Counted from the first letter of the stretch, positions 43,826 through 50,854 are shown. The stretch is DNA of 64,000 nt from Dechloromonas sp. ZY10 (GCF_041378895.1 NZ_CP144212.1:1535501-1599500), one strand, 5' to 3'. The notes: generated from the letters alone by a model not told the origin. A program made the numbers and translations.

Positions 43826-44716
43826 TCAAAAAAGCTGATTGGTGATTAACACGCCCCCCGACTTGCGCAGGAAGCGTTTTTGCCCCCAGATCAGATTCCG
43901 AATGCGGTCACTCATCTCTGTGGCCCCCTCGTCGGAGTCGGCTTGTTCCACCAGCCAATCACACAGGGGCTGGGTCAGGAACACCCCAAAGCGTGGCACG
44001 TCTGCATGGGGTAGGAAGTCTTTCCAGTCCATGTCATCGGTGCCATCGCCAGCGCTGCCGTTGGCGTGCATCGACAGCACGCTGTTCCATTTCCAGAGCA
44101 GCCGTGCTTCGGGGGATGTGTCGAAGTCTTCCTCGATGTTCAGCCGGGATGCGGTCATGGCCTGATCCAACAAATCAGCAAGCTCCTTCAACTGGCTGGA
44201 ACTGAGTGTGGTCAAGCCCACGGTGCCTTTGCGCAGCTTACGGAAAAGGCTGGCATGCAATTGGATCATCCACGCCGGTACAGCCTCATCGCCCAAACGG
44301 CACTCGATCAATGCCCACCACTGGGCAACATCGCCATGACACAGCGGCCATGCTGTTTCAGCAATGGTGGCTAGGTGGGGCGCGTTTGCTACTTGAGTCT
44401 CCTGATCGAACAGGCAGGTAATGACCAGCGGAGTCTTCAAGTTAGCATTTGCCGCTGCTGCAAGTTCTTGTGTGCCAAACGTTTCAGCAGAGCAGCCTGT
44501 GACATACAACGGAGGCTGGTCTGGGTTGTGCTGCTGGCACAGATGTAAAAGCTCCTGCATGCAATCGGGAGATGGAATGTGTGGGAAGCTGGGCCGGGTG
44601 AGTTCAGCCCACATTGGGCTTGGCAGTGAGTTAATCCAAGTGGCGGGGACTACCGCAATGGGATTGGTGTCATCTCGGGCCGTGATTTCAAAGGCACGGC
44701 AGAATTTTTCAGGCAT
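43826..44716 (-). CDS. Hypothetical protein behind a tRNA-like leader (296 aa)
   Basis: Unknown family; start at the ATG at 44716 (MPEKFCRAFEITARDD). Trp-rich and mostly helical in the second half (WWALIECRLGDEAVPAWMIQ, LTTLSSSQLKELADLLDQAM). No signal, membrane helix or catalytic motif is evident. It is third in the four-gene array and starts 54 nt after its tRNA-like leader. Confidence 0.65.
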   Translation of the reverse strand: MPEKFCRAFEITARDDTNPIAVVPATWINSLPSPMWAELTRPSFPHIPSPDCMQELLHLCQQHNPDQPPLYVTGCSAETFGTQELAAAANANLKTPLVITCLFDQETQVANAPHLATIAETAWPLCHGDVAQWWALIECRLGDEAVPAWMIQLHASLFRKLRKGTVGLTTLSSSQLKELADLLDQAMTASRLNIEEDFDTSPEARLLWKWNSVLSMHANGSAGDGTDDMDWKDFLPHADVPRFGVFLTQPLCDWLVEQADSDEGATEMSDRIRNLIWGQKRFLRKSGGVLITNQLF

Positions 44717-44769
44717 GGTTCAACTCCGTTTTGGGGTGCAACTCATGGCTTAAAACCACAAGCTGAGCT

Positions 44770-44837
44770 GCCGGAACATCCGGCTACCGGTACGTCTTCA
44801 GGGGAATCGAACCCCAACATGCTCACCAGAGAGACGT
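44770..44837 (-). ncRNA. tRNA-like leader element 2, before the 296-aa gene
   Basis: On the minus strand ACGTCT pairs with AGACGT; inside are CTC-TGGT-GAG (D-like) and a textbook T-arm GGGG-TTCGATT-CCCC (44801-44815). The end reads ACCG instead of ACCA. A perfect GCCGG-ATGTT-CCGGC hairpin follows (44770-44784). Upstream the transcript carries GGCATTTTTCTTCCCGT, which is also found before element 1, so the leaders are homologous over more than the fold. Confidence 0.65.
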
Positions 44838-44902
44838 AAAAAACGGACGGGAAGAAAAATGCCACGCCCAAAAATGTATACAACCATTGAAAGGAATCTT
44901 TA

Positions 44903-44930
44903 GCTCACCGTGGCAGTTGCTACGGTGAGC
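44903..44930 (-). repeat. Perfect 9-bp hairpin after the 157-aa gene
   Basis: GCTCACCGT and ACGGTGAGC flank a 10-nt loop, directly downstream of the 157-aa gene stop (44945). On the minus strand it is followed by TAAAGATTCCTTT rather than a clean T-run, so it may be a weak terminator or a 3'-end stabiliser. It matches the position of the hairpin after the 296-aa gene. Confidence 0.6.
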
Positions 44931-44944
44931 CATTCATCAGCGGC

Positions 44945-45418
44945 TTAACCCCAGTGCACGACTGCGCAGTAAGAGCTGTCAACGATTTGATTGCCATTCA
45001 GGAAGCTCTGAAACTCAAGGATATTTTCCGGAATGTTCACCTTGGTCTCGATGCCGTATTCATCGCGGAAAAGATCGTAGGCATCGAACCAAAACTTGAT
45101 TGTTTCTTCCAGGCGATTAATGACTGAGTTGTGGATATACAGCCCATGCTTCTCGCAATGGGCGAGATCGCAGTCAATCGAACGGGGCATGGAATCCCCA
45201 TCCAAGACACCATTGGTATGCGCATGCAAGGTCTTGCGATCAAACAGTACCGAGCGATATTCATCGGCGGATTCTTCGTCATCGGATTGGGCGATGAGGC
45301 AGAAATCCGGGCCTAGCAAGAATTGCAGCAAATTGCGTGCGCTAGCTCCGTTGAAGAACTCATTCTTGGATTGGTCCAGCGAAGAGACGCGAACAGGGAA
45401 AACGATTTTCTTTGACAT
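44945..45418 (-). CDS. Hypothetical protein, paralogue of its upstream neighbour (157 aa)
   Basis: Unknown family. The start is the ATG at 45418 (MSKKIVFPVRVSSLDQ) with GAGAG upstream. It is a clear paralogue of the 154-aa protein at 45582-46046: both begin MSKKI and share GA-ARNLLQ, GP-FCL, DR--L---T-GV-G, LYIHNSVI/LHIHHSVI and DEYG. Together with their matching leaders they look like a tandem duplication of a leader-plus-gene unit. Confidence 0.68.
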   Translation of the reverse strand: MSKKIVFPVRVSSLDQSKNEFFNGASARNLLQFLLGPDFCLIAQSDDEESADEYRSVLFDRKTLHAHTNGVLDGDSMPRSIDCDLAHCEKHGLYIHNSVINRLEETIKFWFDAYDLFRDEYGIETKVNIPENILEFQSFLNGNQIVDSSYCAVVHWG

Positions 45419-45467
45419 AAGAATTTCTCTCAAAAATTTCCACGAAATGCGATTGCACATCGGGGAC

Positions 45468-45535
45468 GCCGAAAATCTCGGCAGTCGGTACGTCTTCGGG
45501 GAATCGAACCCCGGCAAAACCACCAAGGAGACGTC
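45468..45535 (-). ncRNA. tRNA-like leader element 3, before the 157-aa gene
   Basis: On the minus strand ACGTCTCC pairs with GAAGACGT (7 of 8), enclosing a D-like CC-TTGGT-GG, a linker TTTTGCC and the T-arm GGGG-TTCGATT-CCCC (45498-45512). The end is ACCG. A hairpin GCCGA-GATTT-TCGGC follows (45468-45482), then GTCCCCGATGTGCA, which is also found after element 1. It ends 50 nt before the start codon. Confidence 0.65.
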
Positions 45536-45581
45536 ATTTCGGGCGTATTGGTTGTTGCTTATTGGCCCGAATGGAGAGGGA

Positions 45582-46046
45582 TCAGCTCCAAGTGGCTACA
45601 CCAGCGAAGGCATGATCATTGGAGTCATGGGTCCAGGCGAAGTGCAGCAACTGATTTATCTCGTTCAGCTGCGGGGAGGGGGCACCAAAACCGTATTCGT
45701 CTTGGAAGAGTTCATTGGTGTTCTTCCAGCGCTCCCGGCTTTCGTCTAGGCGGTCAATCACCGAGTGGTGGATGTGTAGGCCACCGTTGGCTGAAATTGC
45801 GCTTGGGCTGAAACGAATTGTCTCGGGAAGAAATGCACCAATGACGCCGGCGCTGGTCATGAGTGTCAACGCTTGCCGGTCGTACAGCTCGTAGCTCGGG
45901 TTATCTCCATCGGCAGATAGTTGGAGGCAAAACTCGGGGCCGTAGAGCGCTTGCAGCAAATTGCGTGCGGCGGCGCCAGTAAAGACAATGCTGTCAGATT
46001 TGTCGGCAGCGGTGAAGCAGAGGGAAAAATGGATTTTCTTGGACAT
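45582..46046 (-). CDS. Hypothetical protein, first gene of the tRNA-like-leader array (154 aa)
   Basis: Unknown family; start at the ATG at 46046 (MSKKIHFSLCFTAADK) after GAAGG. Paralogue of the 157-aa protein downstream, with the same order of conserved blocks. Soluble; contains conserved histidines in LHIHHSVIDRL. The intergenic region above it (46167-46325) probably carries the promoter of the array, but no consensus boxes stand out. Confidence 0.68.
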   Translation of the reverse strand: MSKKIHFSLCFTAADKSDSIVFTGAAARNLLQALYGPEFCLQLSADGDNPSYELYDRQALTLMTSAGVIGAFLPETIRFSPSAISANGGLHIHHSVIDRLDESRERWKNTNELFQDEYGFGAPSPQLNEINQLLHFAWTHDSNDHAFAGVATWS

Positions 46047-46097
46047 GACAATACCTTCGATCAAAATTTCCGCAACGTGCAGCTGCACATCGGGGAC

Positions 46098-46166
46098 GCC
46101 GGAAGCCGGCTGTCGGTACGTCGTCAGGGAATTGAACCCTAGCAGTTAAGCCCACCGAGGAGACGT
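46098..46166 (-). ncRNA. tRNA-like leader element 1, before the 154-aa gene
   Basis: On the minus strand ACGTC pairs with GACGT, enclosing a D-like CC-TCGGT-GG, an 11-nt linker and the T-arm AGGG-TTCAATT-CCCT (46126-46140). It ends ACCG. The hairpin GCCGG-CTT-CCGGC follows (46098-46110), then GTCCCCGATGTGCA and a GTGCAGCTGCAC palindrome. It ends 52 nt before the start codon. Confidence 0.63.
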
Positions 46167-46325
46167 ATGATCGAACGGGAAGAAAAATGCCACGTCCTAA
46201 CTTTGCGCTATCAACTACCCACAGCGAAAGTTCTGACATACTGACATGAAATAATGTTCGTGTCAACAACTGGATGAAAATGTCAACCCGGCTTGTTACT
46301 TTTTTGCCACGGTCCAAATACTATC

Positions 46326-46347
46326 AATCCGGCTTAACAACCGGATT
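46326..46347. repeat. 7-bp inverted repeat before the tyrosine recombinase gene
   Basis: AATCCGG and CCGGATT flank CTTAACAA, ending 6 bp before the recombinase GTG. It could be an operator, a recombination-site arm or a leader hairpin. No second copy was noticed elsewhere in the window. Confidence 0.45.
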
Positions 46348-46353
46348 CGTAAC

Positions 46354-46950
46354 GTGGCTGAGTTTGGACAAGCAAGGGTTCCCACTGAAGAGGAAATGAA
46401 GCGCCTGTACCGGGTAGCCAAGGGCGGCATGTACCCGGCCAGGAACACGGCAATCCTGATGGTCAGCTATAAGCTGGGCCTTCGTGCCAAGGAAATTGCA
46501 GCACTGCGTATCTGCGATGTGCTGGATGACAGGGGCAAGCTGAAGGAGGAAATCCACCTTACCGGCAAGATGACCAAGGGCAACAAGCAACGGGTGGCTT
46601 ACCTCACCAATCCGGCACTGCGAGCAGCCCTGACGACCTTCCTCGGAGAGCGGCAAGAGCAGGAGACTTGCCTGTTCAATGTTCTGGCACCACTGTTCAA
46701 GTCGCAGAAGGGTTCTGCGTTTTCACCCAACACCATGAGCCAGTTGCTGACCGGGCTTCATGAGCAGGCTGGCGTGATCGGTGGACGATCCCATAGCGGC
46801 AGACGTTGGTTTGCAACCGAGTTGATCGGCAAGGGCGTTGACCTCAAATCCGTGAGCGTGCTGATGGGCCATGCCTCCGTGTCTATGACTGCCAAGTATG
46901 CGGAGGCCAACCCCCAGAAGCTGCGCCGGATCACTGCGGAGCTGGTCTGA
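46354..46950 (+). CDS. Short tyrosine recombinase (catalytic domain only)
   Basis: A 198-aa phage-integrase-family protein. The catalytic set is visible: Arg in GLRAKEIA, Lys in TGKMTKGNK, the HxxR of RSHSGRRWFAT, His in LMGHASVSMT and the nucleophile Tyr in AKYAEANP. The N-terminal core-binding domain is missing; the frame starts at a GTG right before the catalytic domain. Such short forms occur on plasmids and integrated elements, where they may resolve multimers. It overlaps the next gene by 1 bp (TGATG). Confidence 0.88.
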   Translation: MAEFGQARVPTEEEMKRLYRVAKGGMYPARNTAILMVSYKLGLRAKEIAALRICDVLDDRGKLKEEIHLTGKMTKGNKQRVAYLTNPALRAALTTFLGERQEQETCLFNVLAPLFKSQKGSAFSPNTMSQLLTGLHEQAGVIGGRSHSGRRWFATELIGKGVDLKSVSVLMGHASVSMTAKYAEANPQKLRRITAELV

Positions 46951-47390
46951 TGGGTGTTGATGTCAAGCAGACCTACCGTCTGTATCAGGCACTGATGCGG
47001 GTCACGCCAGAGCTTGCGAGCGTGGATCGAACCTGCACCGTGAGGCTGGCAGGGGGATTGCCGCTACGCTGTGATGTGCTGGAAGTTGGCAACGACTTCA
47101 GGCGGATTGCTCTCGGGCACTACTGGATGCTTGCCACTGGTGATCAGGTGCCGGATGTGATTTTCGAGATTTGTGTCTTCTTCGACTGGGAGCTTGCCGA
47201 AGCGGTGTCGTACCACTTTGGTGGGCGCGTTGAGGATGCTTACCCGGTTGATGGTGGGCCTCCGGTGCTTTCGATCCATCGGCGGATCAATCGGCTTCTG
47301 GAGCGTTGGCTGCTATTGCTGGCGCAACAGGGGTACTGCATGGGCACTGAAGCAGGCAGCAATGTGCTGCCTGTGCTCGGTAGCCCCTGA
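46950..47390 (+). CDS. DUF1249-like protein
   Basis: A 146-aa protein whose C-terminal half (LAEAVSYHFGGRVEDAYP, then HRRINRLLERWLLLLAQQG) follows the pattern of the DUF1249/YqiB family (VLSYQ, R-Y-YPN, LNRFL-EWL). Its start overlaps the stop of the tyrosine recombinase, so the two are co-translated. The role is unknown. The family assignment is from pattern recall and is moderate. Confidence 0.6.
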   Translation: MGVDVKQTYRLYQALMRVTPELASVDRTCTVRLAGGLPLRCDVLEVGNDFRRIALGHYWMLATGDQVPDVIFEICVFFDWELAEAVSYHFGGRVEDAYPVDGGPPVLSIHRRINRLLERWLLLLAQQGYCMGTEAGSNVLPVLGSP

Positions 47391-47400
47391 CTCGCACCAT

Positions 47401-47874
47401 TCAACGGCGGCGGTTGGGGCGGGGGCGAGATTTCTTCGTCGGGCTTGATTTGGCTGCCACATTGGATTCCTCAGGCGTTTCATCCACGTTGTCAGTGGTG
47501 GCCTCTGCTCCCTCGGATTCAGTCTCTGTGTCAGATTGCTGATTGGTCGGCTGTTCCTCTTGGGGAGGTTGATTGACCAACTCGATGGCGGTGGCAATCT
47601 CGACCTTATCTTCGTCGGTCAGGGATTCAAAAGGCTGCGATTCGATCTTGGCACGTTTGGTCAGCAGGGCTTCAGCCAGGACGATGCTTTCCACTTGACC
47701 TTGACCATTCACGCGGATGAACTTGGTCAATCCTTCAATGCGGATTTTCTTGAGGTCACGCAGGCGGAAATGGTATTCAAAATAATCGCTATGCCTACTG
47801 AGGCCGATGATCTTGCCTCCTACGACGCAGGCAAACTTTTCTAGGAAGGGAACGGTGATGGCAAGCATGTTCAA
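47401..47874 (-). CDS. Hypothetical protein with acidic low-complexity tail (157 aa)
   Basis: Unknown family. The first ~90 residues look folded (MNMLAITVPFLEKFACVVGG); the rest is a Glu/Thr/Gln/Ser-rich tail ending in a basic KKSRPRPNRRR. The start codon overlaps the upstream 116-aa gene by 4 bp. It is convergent with the DUF1249-like gene. Confidence 0.55.
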   Translation of the reverse strand: MNMLAITVPFLEKFACVVGGKIIGLSRHSDYFEYHFRLRDLKKIRIEGLTKFIRVNGQGQVESIVLAEALLTKRAKIESQPFESLTDEDKVEIATAIELVNQPPQEEQPTNQQSDTETESEGAEATTDNVDETPEESNVAAKSSPTKKSRPRPNRRR

Positions 47875-48221
47875 TACTCTGAGGGCAAAAGGAAAGTGGT
47901 TGCGGAACGGTCAGCCTCGGTGATCAGCCAGACCTTGCTGGTTGGCGTGATGTCGTAGGCGCTGAAGATGCGCGTGCCATCCTTGATGGCGAGGTCGTTG
48001 AGTTGCTTGTCGTGCTTGTCGAGGTTGCCCCAATCACCTCTTAGGTGGCGGTGAAGCAAAGCCAGCGGCGAGATGTTTGCTGCCTGCATGGCTTCAAGTG
48101 CGCCGGGTGTGCTGACTACTTCGCCAAGCGGGAAGAGTGGGGTAACGGGAAGGGCAACGACCGTTTGGTTTTGATCGTCACTAGCAACCAGAAAGGCCGG
48201 TTGGCTGGGGTGTTCTGTCAT
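47871..48221 (-). CDS. Plasmid/ICE-type conserved hypothetical protein (116 aa)
   Basis: A small protein of a family common on plasmids, ICEs and genomic islands: GEVVSTPGALEAM, SPLALLHRHLRGDWGNLD and WLITEADRSATTFLLPSEY are its hallmarks. It is often annotated as plasmid-related or, without support, as a restriction subunit. Its function is unknown. It is the first of two coupled genes and supports a mobile origin of this region. Confidence 0.75.
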   Translation of the reverse strand: MTEHPSQPAFLVASDDQNQTVVALPVTPLFPLGEVVSTPGALEAMQAANISPLALLHRHLRGDWGNLDKHDKQLNDLAIKDGTRIFSAYDITPTSKVWLITEADRSATTFLLPSEY

Positions 48222-48342
48222 GTTGTTTCATCAGGGAAGTCCTTGATGAACCTAGACAGTAAAAGGAATCGACAGAAGGTGAAACCGGCTTTGATCGTTT
48301 AAGTCGTGGCAAACTTAAAAATTCTGTACGGGGCTTCAAAAC

Positions 48343-49122
48343 ATGCTCAGATCAAACGCTTTGGAGGCAATTTCCCTGACAACATATTCAGGGAAGCTCT
48401 CTGCTACGGACTCTATCAACATTAATGACGTGATTGATAGTCAGGCCGTGTTAAATCCACTCGCCAATATTCCGGGGAGGGAAGATGCCCCGGAGCTGGT
48501 GCCTCATACACAACTTCGCAGACGTTCAATGGCTACCGTCGAGGGGCGAGCCACATTGATTCATGCATTGGCGCACATTGAACTGAATGCCATTGATCTT
48601 GGCTTGGATATCGTTTGGCGGTTTTCGGGAATGCCTGACCAGTTTTACCGTGACTGGATCAGAATCGCGAAGGAAGAGGCCTATCACTTTCGGCTGCTAA
48701 GCGAGCACCTTAAAGAGTTAGGGTATAGCTACGGTGATTTTCCTGCTCACAATGGCCTCTGGGAGATGGCAGAGAAAACCCGAGATGATCTATTGGCACG
48801 ACTGGCATTGGTTCCTCGGACTTTGGAGGCACGGGGGCTAGATGCCTCAGTGCCAATCCGAGACAAACTCAAACGGGTTGGTGATGCTAAAGCTGCGGCC
48901 ATTCTCGACATCATTTTGCGGGATGAAATCGGGCATGTGGCCGTTGGGAATCATTGGTTCAAATATCTCTGCTCGCAACGTGGCCTAGACCCGGTATCGA
49001 CGTATGCCATGTTGGCGGAGCAATACGGTGCCCCCAAATTACGTGGCCCGTTTAATCTTGAAGCACGCAGAGCCGCAGGGTTTGACGAAGCTGAACTCGC
49101 TGCATTGCAGATGCCGGGCTAA
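48343..49122 (+). CDS. Complete DUF455 ferritin-like protein carried by the island
   Basis: A 259-aa DUF455 protein with all likely metal ligands: HIE in ALAHIELNAIDLGLD, EEAYHF and RDEIGHVAVG, giving the four-helix ferritin-like arrangement. It aligns over its whole length to the host gene the island interrupts (PELVP--QL, DFPAH-GLWEMAEKT, LEARGLDA) but differs at many residues, so it is not a simple duplication. It has its own upstream region (48222-48342) and runs opposite to the broken host gene, ending 46 bp before attR. It probably restores the lost activity. The reaction is unknown. Confidence 0.92.
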   Translation: MLRSNALEAISLTTYSGKLSATDSININDVIDSQAVLNPLANIPGREDAPELVPHTQLRRRSMATVEGRATLIHALAHIELNAIDLGLDIVWRFSGMPDQFYRDWIRIAKEEAYHFRLLSEHLKELGYSYGDFPAHNGLWEMAEKTRDDLLARLALVPRTLEARGLDASVPIRDKLKRVGDAKAAAILDIILRDEIGHVAVGNHWFKYLCSQRGLDPVSTYAMLAEQYGAPKLRGPFNLEARRAAGFDEAELAALQMPG

Positions 49123-49433
49123 ACCGCGAAAGTAAAAAATTTATCCTTACATTCATTAAATCCGAACTTGATGGCGGTGAACTCGATGTGCACGATGGCG
49201 TGCAGCAGTCGCGCCCGTCCTTCCGGGCTACGCGCATTGCGTTGTAGCAGTTGCTTGGGCGGCACCAGTTCCGGGCGTTCCGGGCAGCCGCAGCCGGGGT
49301 GGGCGGCTGCTGCGCCTTGCCAGTCGAGCCGTCCGGCCTGCCAGTCGGCGTGCAGTTTCACGGTCAACGCCAGTTTTTGCCCGATTTCCGGGGTGGCGAG
49401 TGCGGCCGCCGCCGCTGCATAAAGCGATTCCAC
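49119..49433 (-). pseudogene. Host DUF455 gene, 5' fragment fused to island codons
   Basis: The N-terminal part of the interrupted gene, starting at a GTG (49433) 10 bp after tas. It runs to HIEFTAI, the first ligand motif, at the TTGAT core (49168-49172). Island sequence then adds 16 codons (KFGFNECKDKFFTFAV) and a stop. It has only one of the expected metal-binding motifs, so it should be inactive. The rest of the gene is at 19712-20257. Confidence 0.9.
49149..49176. other. attR: right attachment site of the integrated element
   Basis: Composite site: the element half ACATTCATTAAATCCGAACT joined to the host half TGATGGCG. The core TTGAT is at 49168-49172. The arm ACATTCATTA (49149-49158) is the inverted copy of the arm in attL. 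The host arm TGGCG (49172-49176) is the inverted copy of CGCCA at 20246-20250. Confidence 0.85.
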
Positions 49434-49443
49434 TGTCTGCCTC

Positions 49444-50490
49444 TCAGGGTGCCGGGTTGGTGTAGCGCAGGTGGATGGCTTCGATCCCAGCGATCACCTC
49501 GGGTGTCAGAGGTACTTGGAAGGCGGCGATGTTTTCCTTGAGCTGCGCCAGGTTGGAGGCGCCGATGATGGTGCTGGCGACGAACCAGCGCGAGCGGACG
49601 AAGGCCAGCGCCAGTTGCGTCAGGGTCAGGCCGTGCGCCTGTGCGAGCGCAGCATAGGCTTCGACCGCCGGGCGGACGTTGGGCTTGGCGTAACGTTGGC
49701 CGAAAAACTCCCAGATCGTCAGTCGACCGTGGGCGCTGGCATCGTTCAGGTATTTGCCGCTCAGATGGCCAAAAGCCAGCGGCGAATAGGCGAGCAGGCC
49801 GACATTCTCGCGGTGGCAGGTCTCGGCCAGGCCGTATTCATAGACCCGGTTGAGCAGGCTGTAGGCATTTTGCGTCGAAACGATGGTTGGCAGGCCGTGT
49901 CCGCGGGCAAGACGGGTGAATTCGCTGATTCCCCACGGGTGCTCGTTGGATACGCCGATCTGGCGAATCTTGCCTTCGCGTACCAGCTCTCCGAGTGCCT
50001 CCAGTTGTTCCAAAATCGGTGTCGCGCCGCGTTCCTTGTCCGGGTCGTACTGCCATTGGCCGAACATCGGCTGGTTGCGCTCTGGCCAGTGCAGTTGGTA
50101 AAGATCGATGTAATCGGTTTGCAGGCGCTGCAAAGAGCCGTCAATCGCTGCGCGGATATTGGCGCGGTCGAGTGCCAGCGGGCCGCCACGGATCCAGTCG
50201 AGGCTGCGTGCCGGGCCGGCGACCTTGGTTGCCAGGATGATCCGGTCGCGTTGCTGGCGTTTGAGCCAGTTGCCGACGATACGCTCGGTGGCGCCATAGG
50301 TTTCGGCGCGGCTGGGGACGGCGTACATCTCGGCGGTGTCGATGAAATTGACGCCCTGCGCCAGCGCGTAGTCGAGTTGCGCATGGGCGTCGGCTTCGCT
50401 GGTCTGTTCGCCGAAGGTCATGGTGCCGAGGCAGAGGTCTGGCACTGGCAGGGGGCTGTTGCCCAGCGGGCGGATGCGGAAGGCGGTCAT
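49444..50490 (-). CDS. tas: NADP-dependent aldo/keto reductase Tas
   Basis: A 348-aa aldo/keto reductase very close in sequence to E. coli Tas (LGTMTFGEQTSEADAHAQLDY-type start, DTAEMYAVP, YSLLNR, TQLALAFVRS). The catalytic tetrad is D51, Y56, K89 and H134. It reduces carbonyl compounds with NADPH; the physiological substrate is not known. It is the middle gene of a small operon: hypothetical 110-aa gene, tas, then DUF455, which the island has split. Confidence 0.93.
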   Translation of the reverse strand: MTAFRIRPLGNSPLPVPDLCLGTMTFGEQTSEADAHAQLDYALAQGVNFIDTAEMYAVPSRAETYGATERIVGNWLKRQQRDRIILATKVAGPARSLDWIRGGPLALDRANIRAAIDGSLQRLQTDYIDLYQLHWPERNQPMFGQWQYDPDKERGATPILEQLEALGELVREGKIRQIGVSNEHPWGISEFTRLARGHGLPTIVSTQNAYSLLNRVYEYGLAETCHRENVGLLAYSPLAFGHLSGKYLNDASAHGRLTIWEFFGQRYAKPNVRPAVEAYAALAQAHGLTLTQLALAFVRSRWFVASTIIGASNLAQLKENIAAFQVPLTPEVIAGIEAIHLRYTNPAP

Positions 50491-50521
50491 CGGGTCTCCT
50501 TGGTGATGGTCGGTGCGGAGT

Positions 50522-50854
50522 TCAGGGTTCGCTCCGGATTACTCCGTAAATCAGGATCGGACGTTGCAGCAGGGGGTCGTAGCCGAGCGGCACGATCGCC
50601 AGGTCGTGGGTATCGGCCGCCGTGCCGTTGCGCTGCAGGTAGCGGCTGGCGGCGACATGAGCCGCAGCGAAACTGCCGAAAACTGCTTGCAATTGCGGGT
50701 GACGTACCGGCAGCAGGGTGCCGCTGTCACCGTCGAGCAGGCAGTCGCTGTCCAGGCGTTGCACCCCATAGCCGACGGCCGGGCGTGGCAGGGGCAGGAC
50801 GTCAATGTCAAACGGGTCGCCGAAGGTGTCGGCCGGCAAGTCGAGCAAATTCAT
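50522..50854 (-). CDS. Conserved hypothetical protein upstream of tas (110 aa)
   Basis: A small soluble protein starting at the ATG at 50854 (MNLLDLPADTFGDPFDIDVL). No known domain. The gap to tas is 31 bp, so it is likely co-transcribed. The frame is open further upstream, but the basic extension overlaps the promoter of the divergent DUF47 gene and is rejected. Confidence 0.55.
   Translation of the reverse strand: MNLLDLPADTFGDPFDIDVLPLPRPAVGYGVQRLDSDCLLDGDSGTLLPVRHPQLQAVFGSFAAAHVAASRYLQRNGTAADTHDLAIVPLGYDPLLQRPILIYGVIRSEP

Larger units (their letters stand above)
20254..49168. mobile_element. Serine-recombinase integrative element inserted in the DUF455 gene
   Basis: An element of about 28.9 kb bounded by TTGAT cores at 20253-20257 and 49168-49172. 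The evidence is a host gene split cleanly in frame at this core, a large serine recombinase starting 40 bp inside the left end, visibly lower GC content than the flanks, plasmid/ICE-type hypothetical genes and a defence-like operon. A replacement DUF455 gene ends 46 bp before the right core. No conjugation genes or clear relaxase operon are seen, so it is better called a genomic island or possibly mobilisable element than an ICE. Confidence 0.9.

Noticed and set aside
43648-46166. The tRNA-like elements as ordinary tRNA genes
   Set aside because: They lack an anticodon arm and three end in ACCG, so they cannot be decoding tRNAs.
43145-46166. The four-gene array as an integron cassette array
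   Set aside because: No integron integrase with its characteristic insert is present and the spacers do not show attC core sites; the repeated structures are tRNA-like leaders with fixed distance to start codons.
20254-49168. The island as a prophage or a full ICE
   Set aside because: No capsid, portal, terminase, type IV secretion or recognisable relaxase gene is seen.
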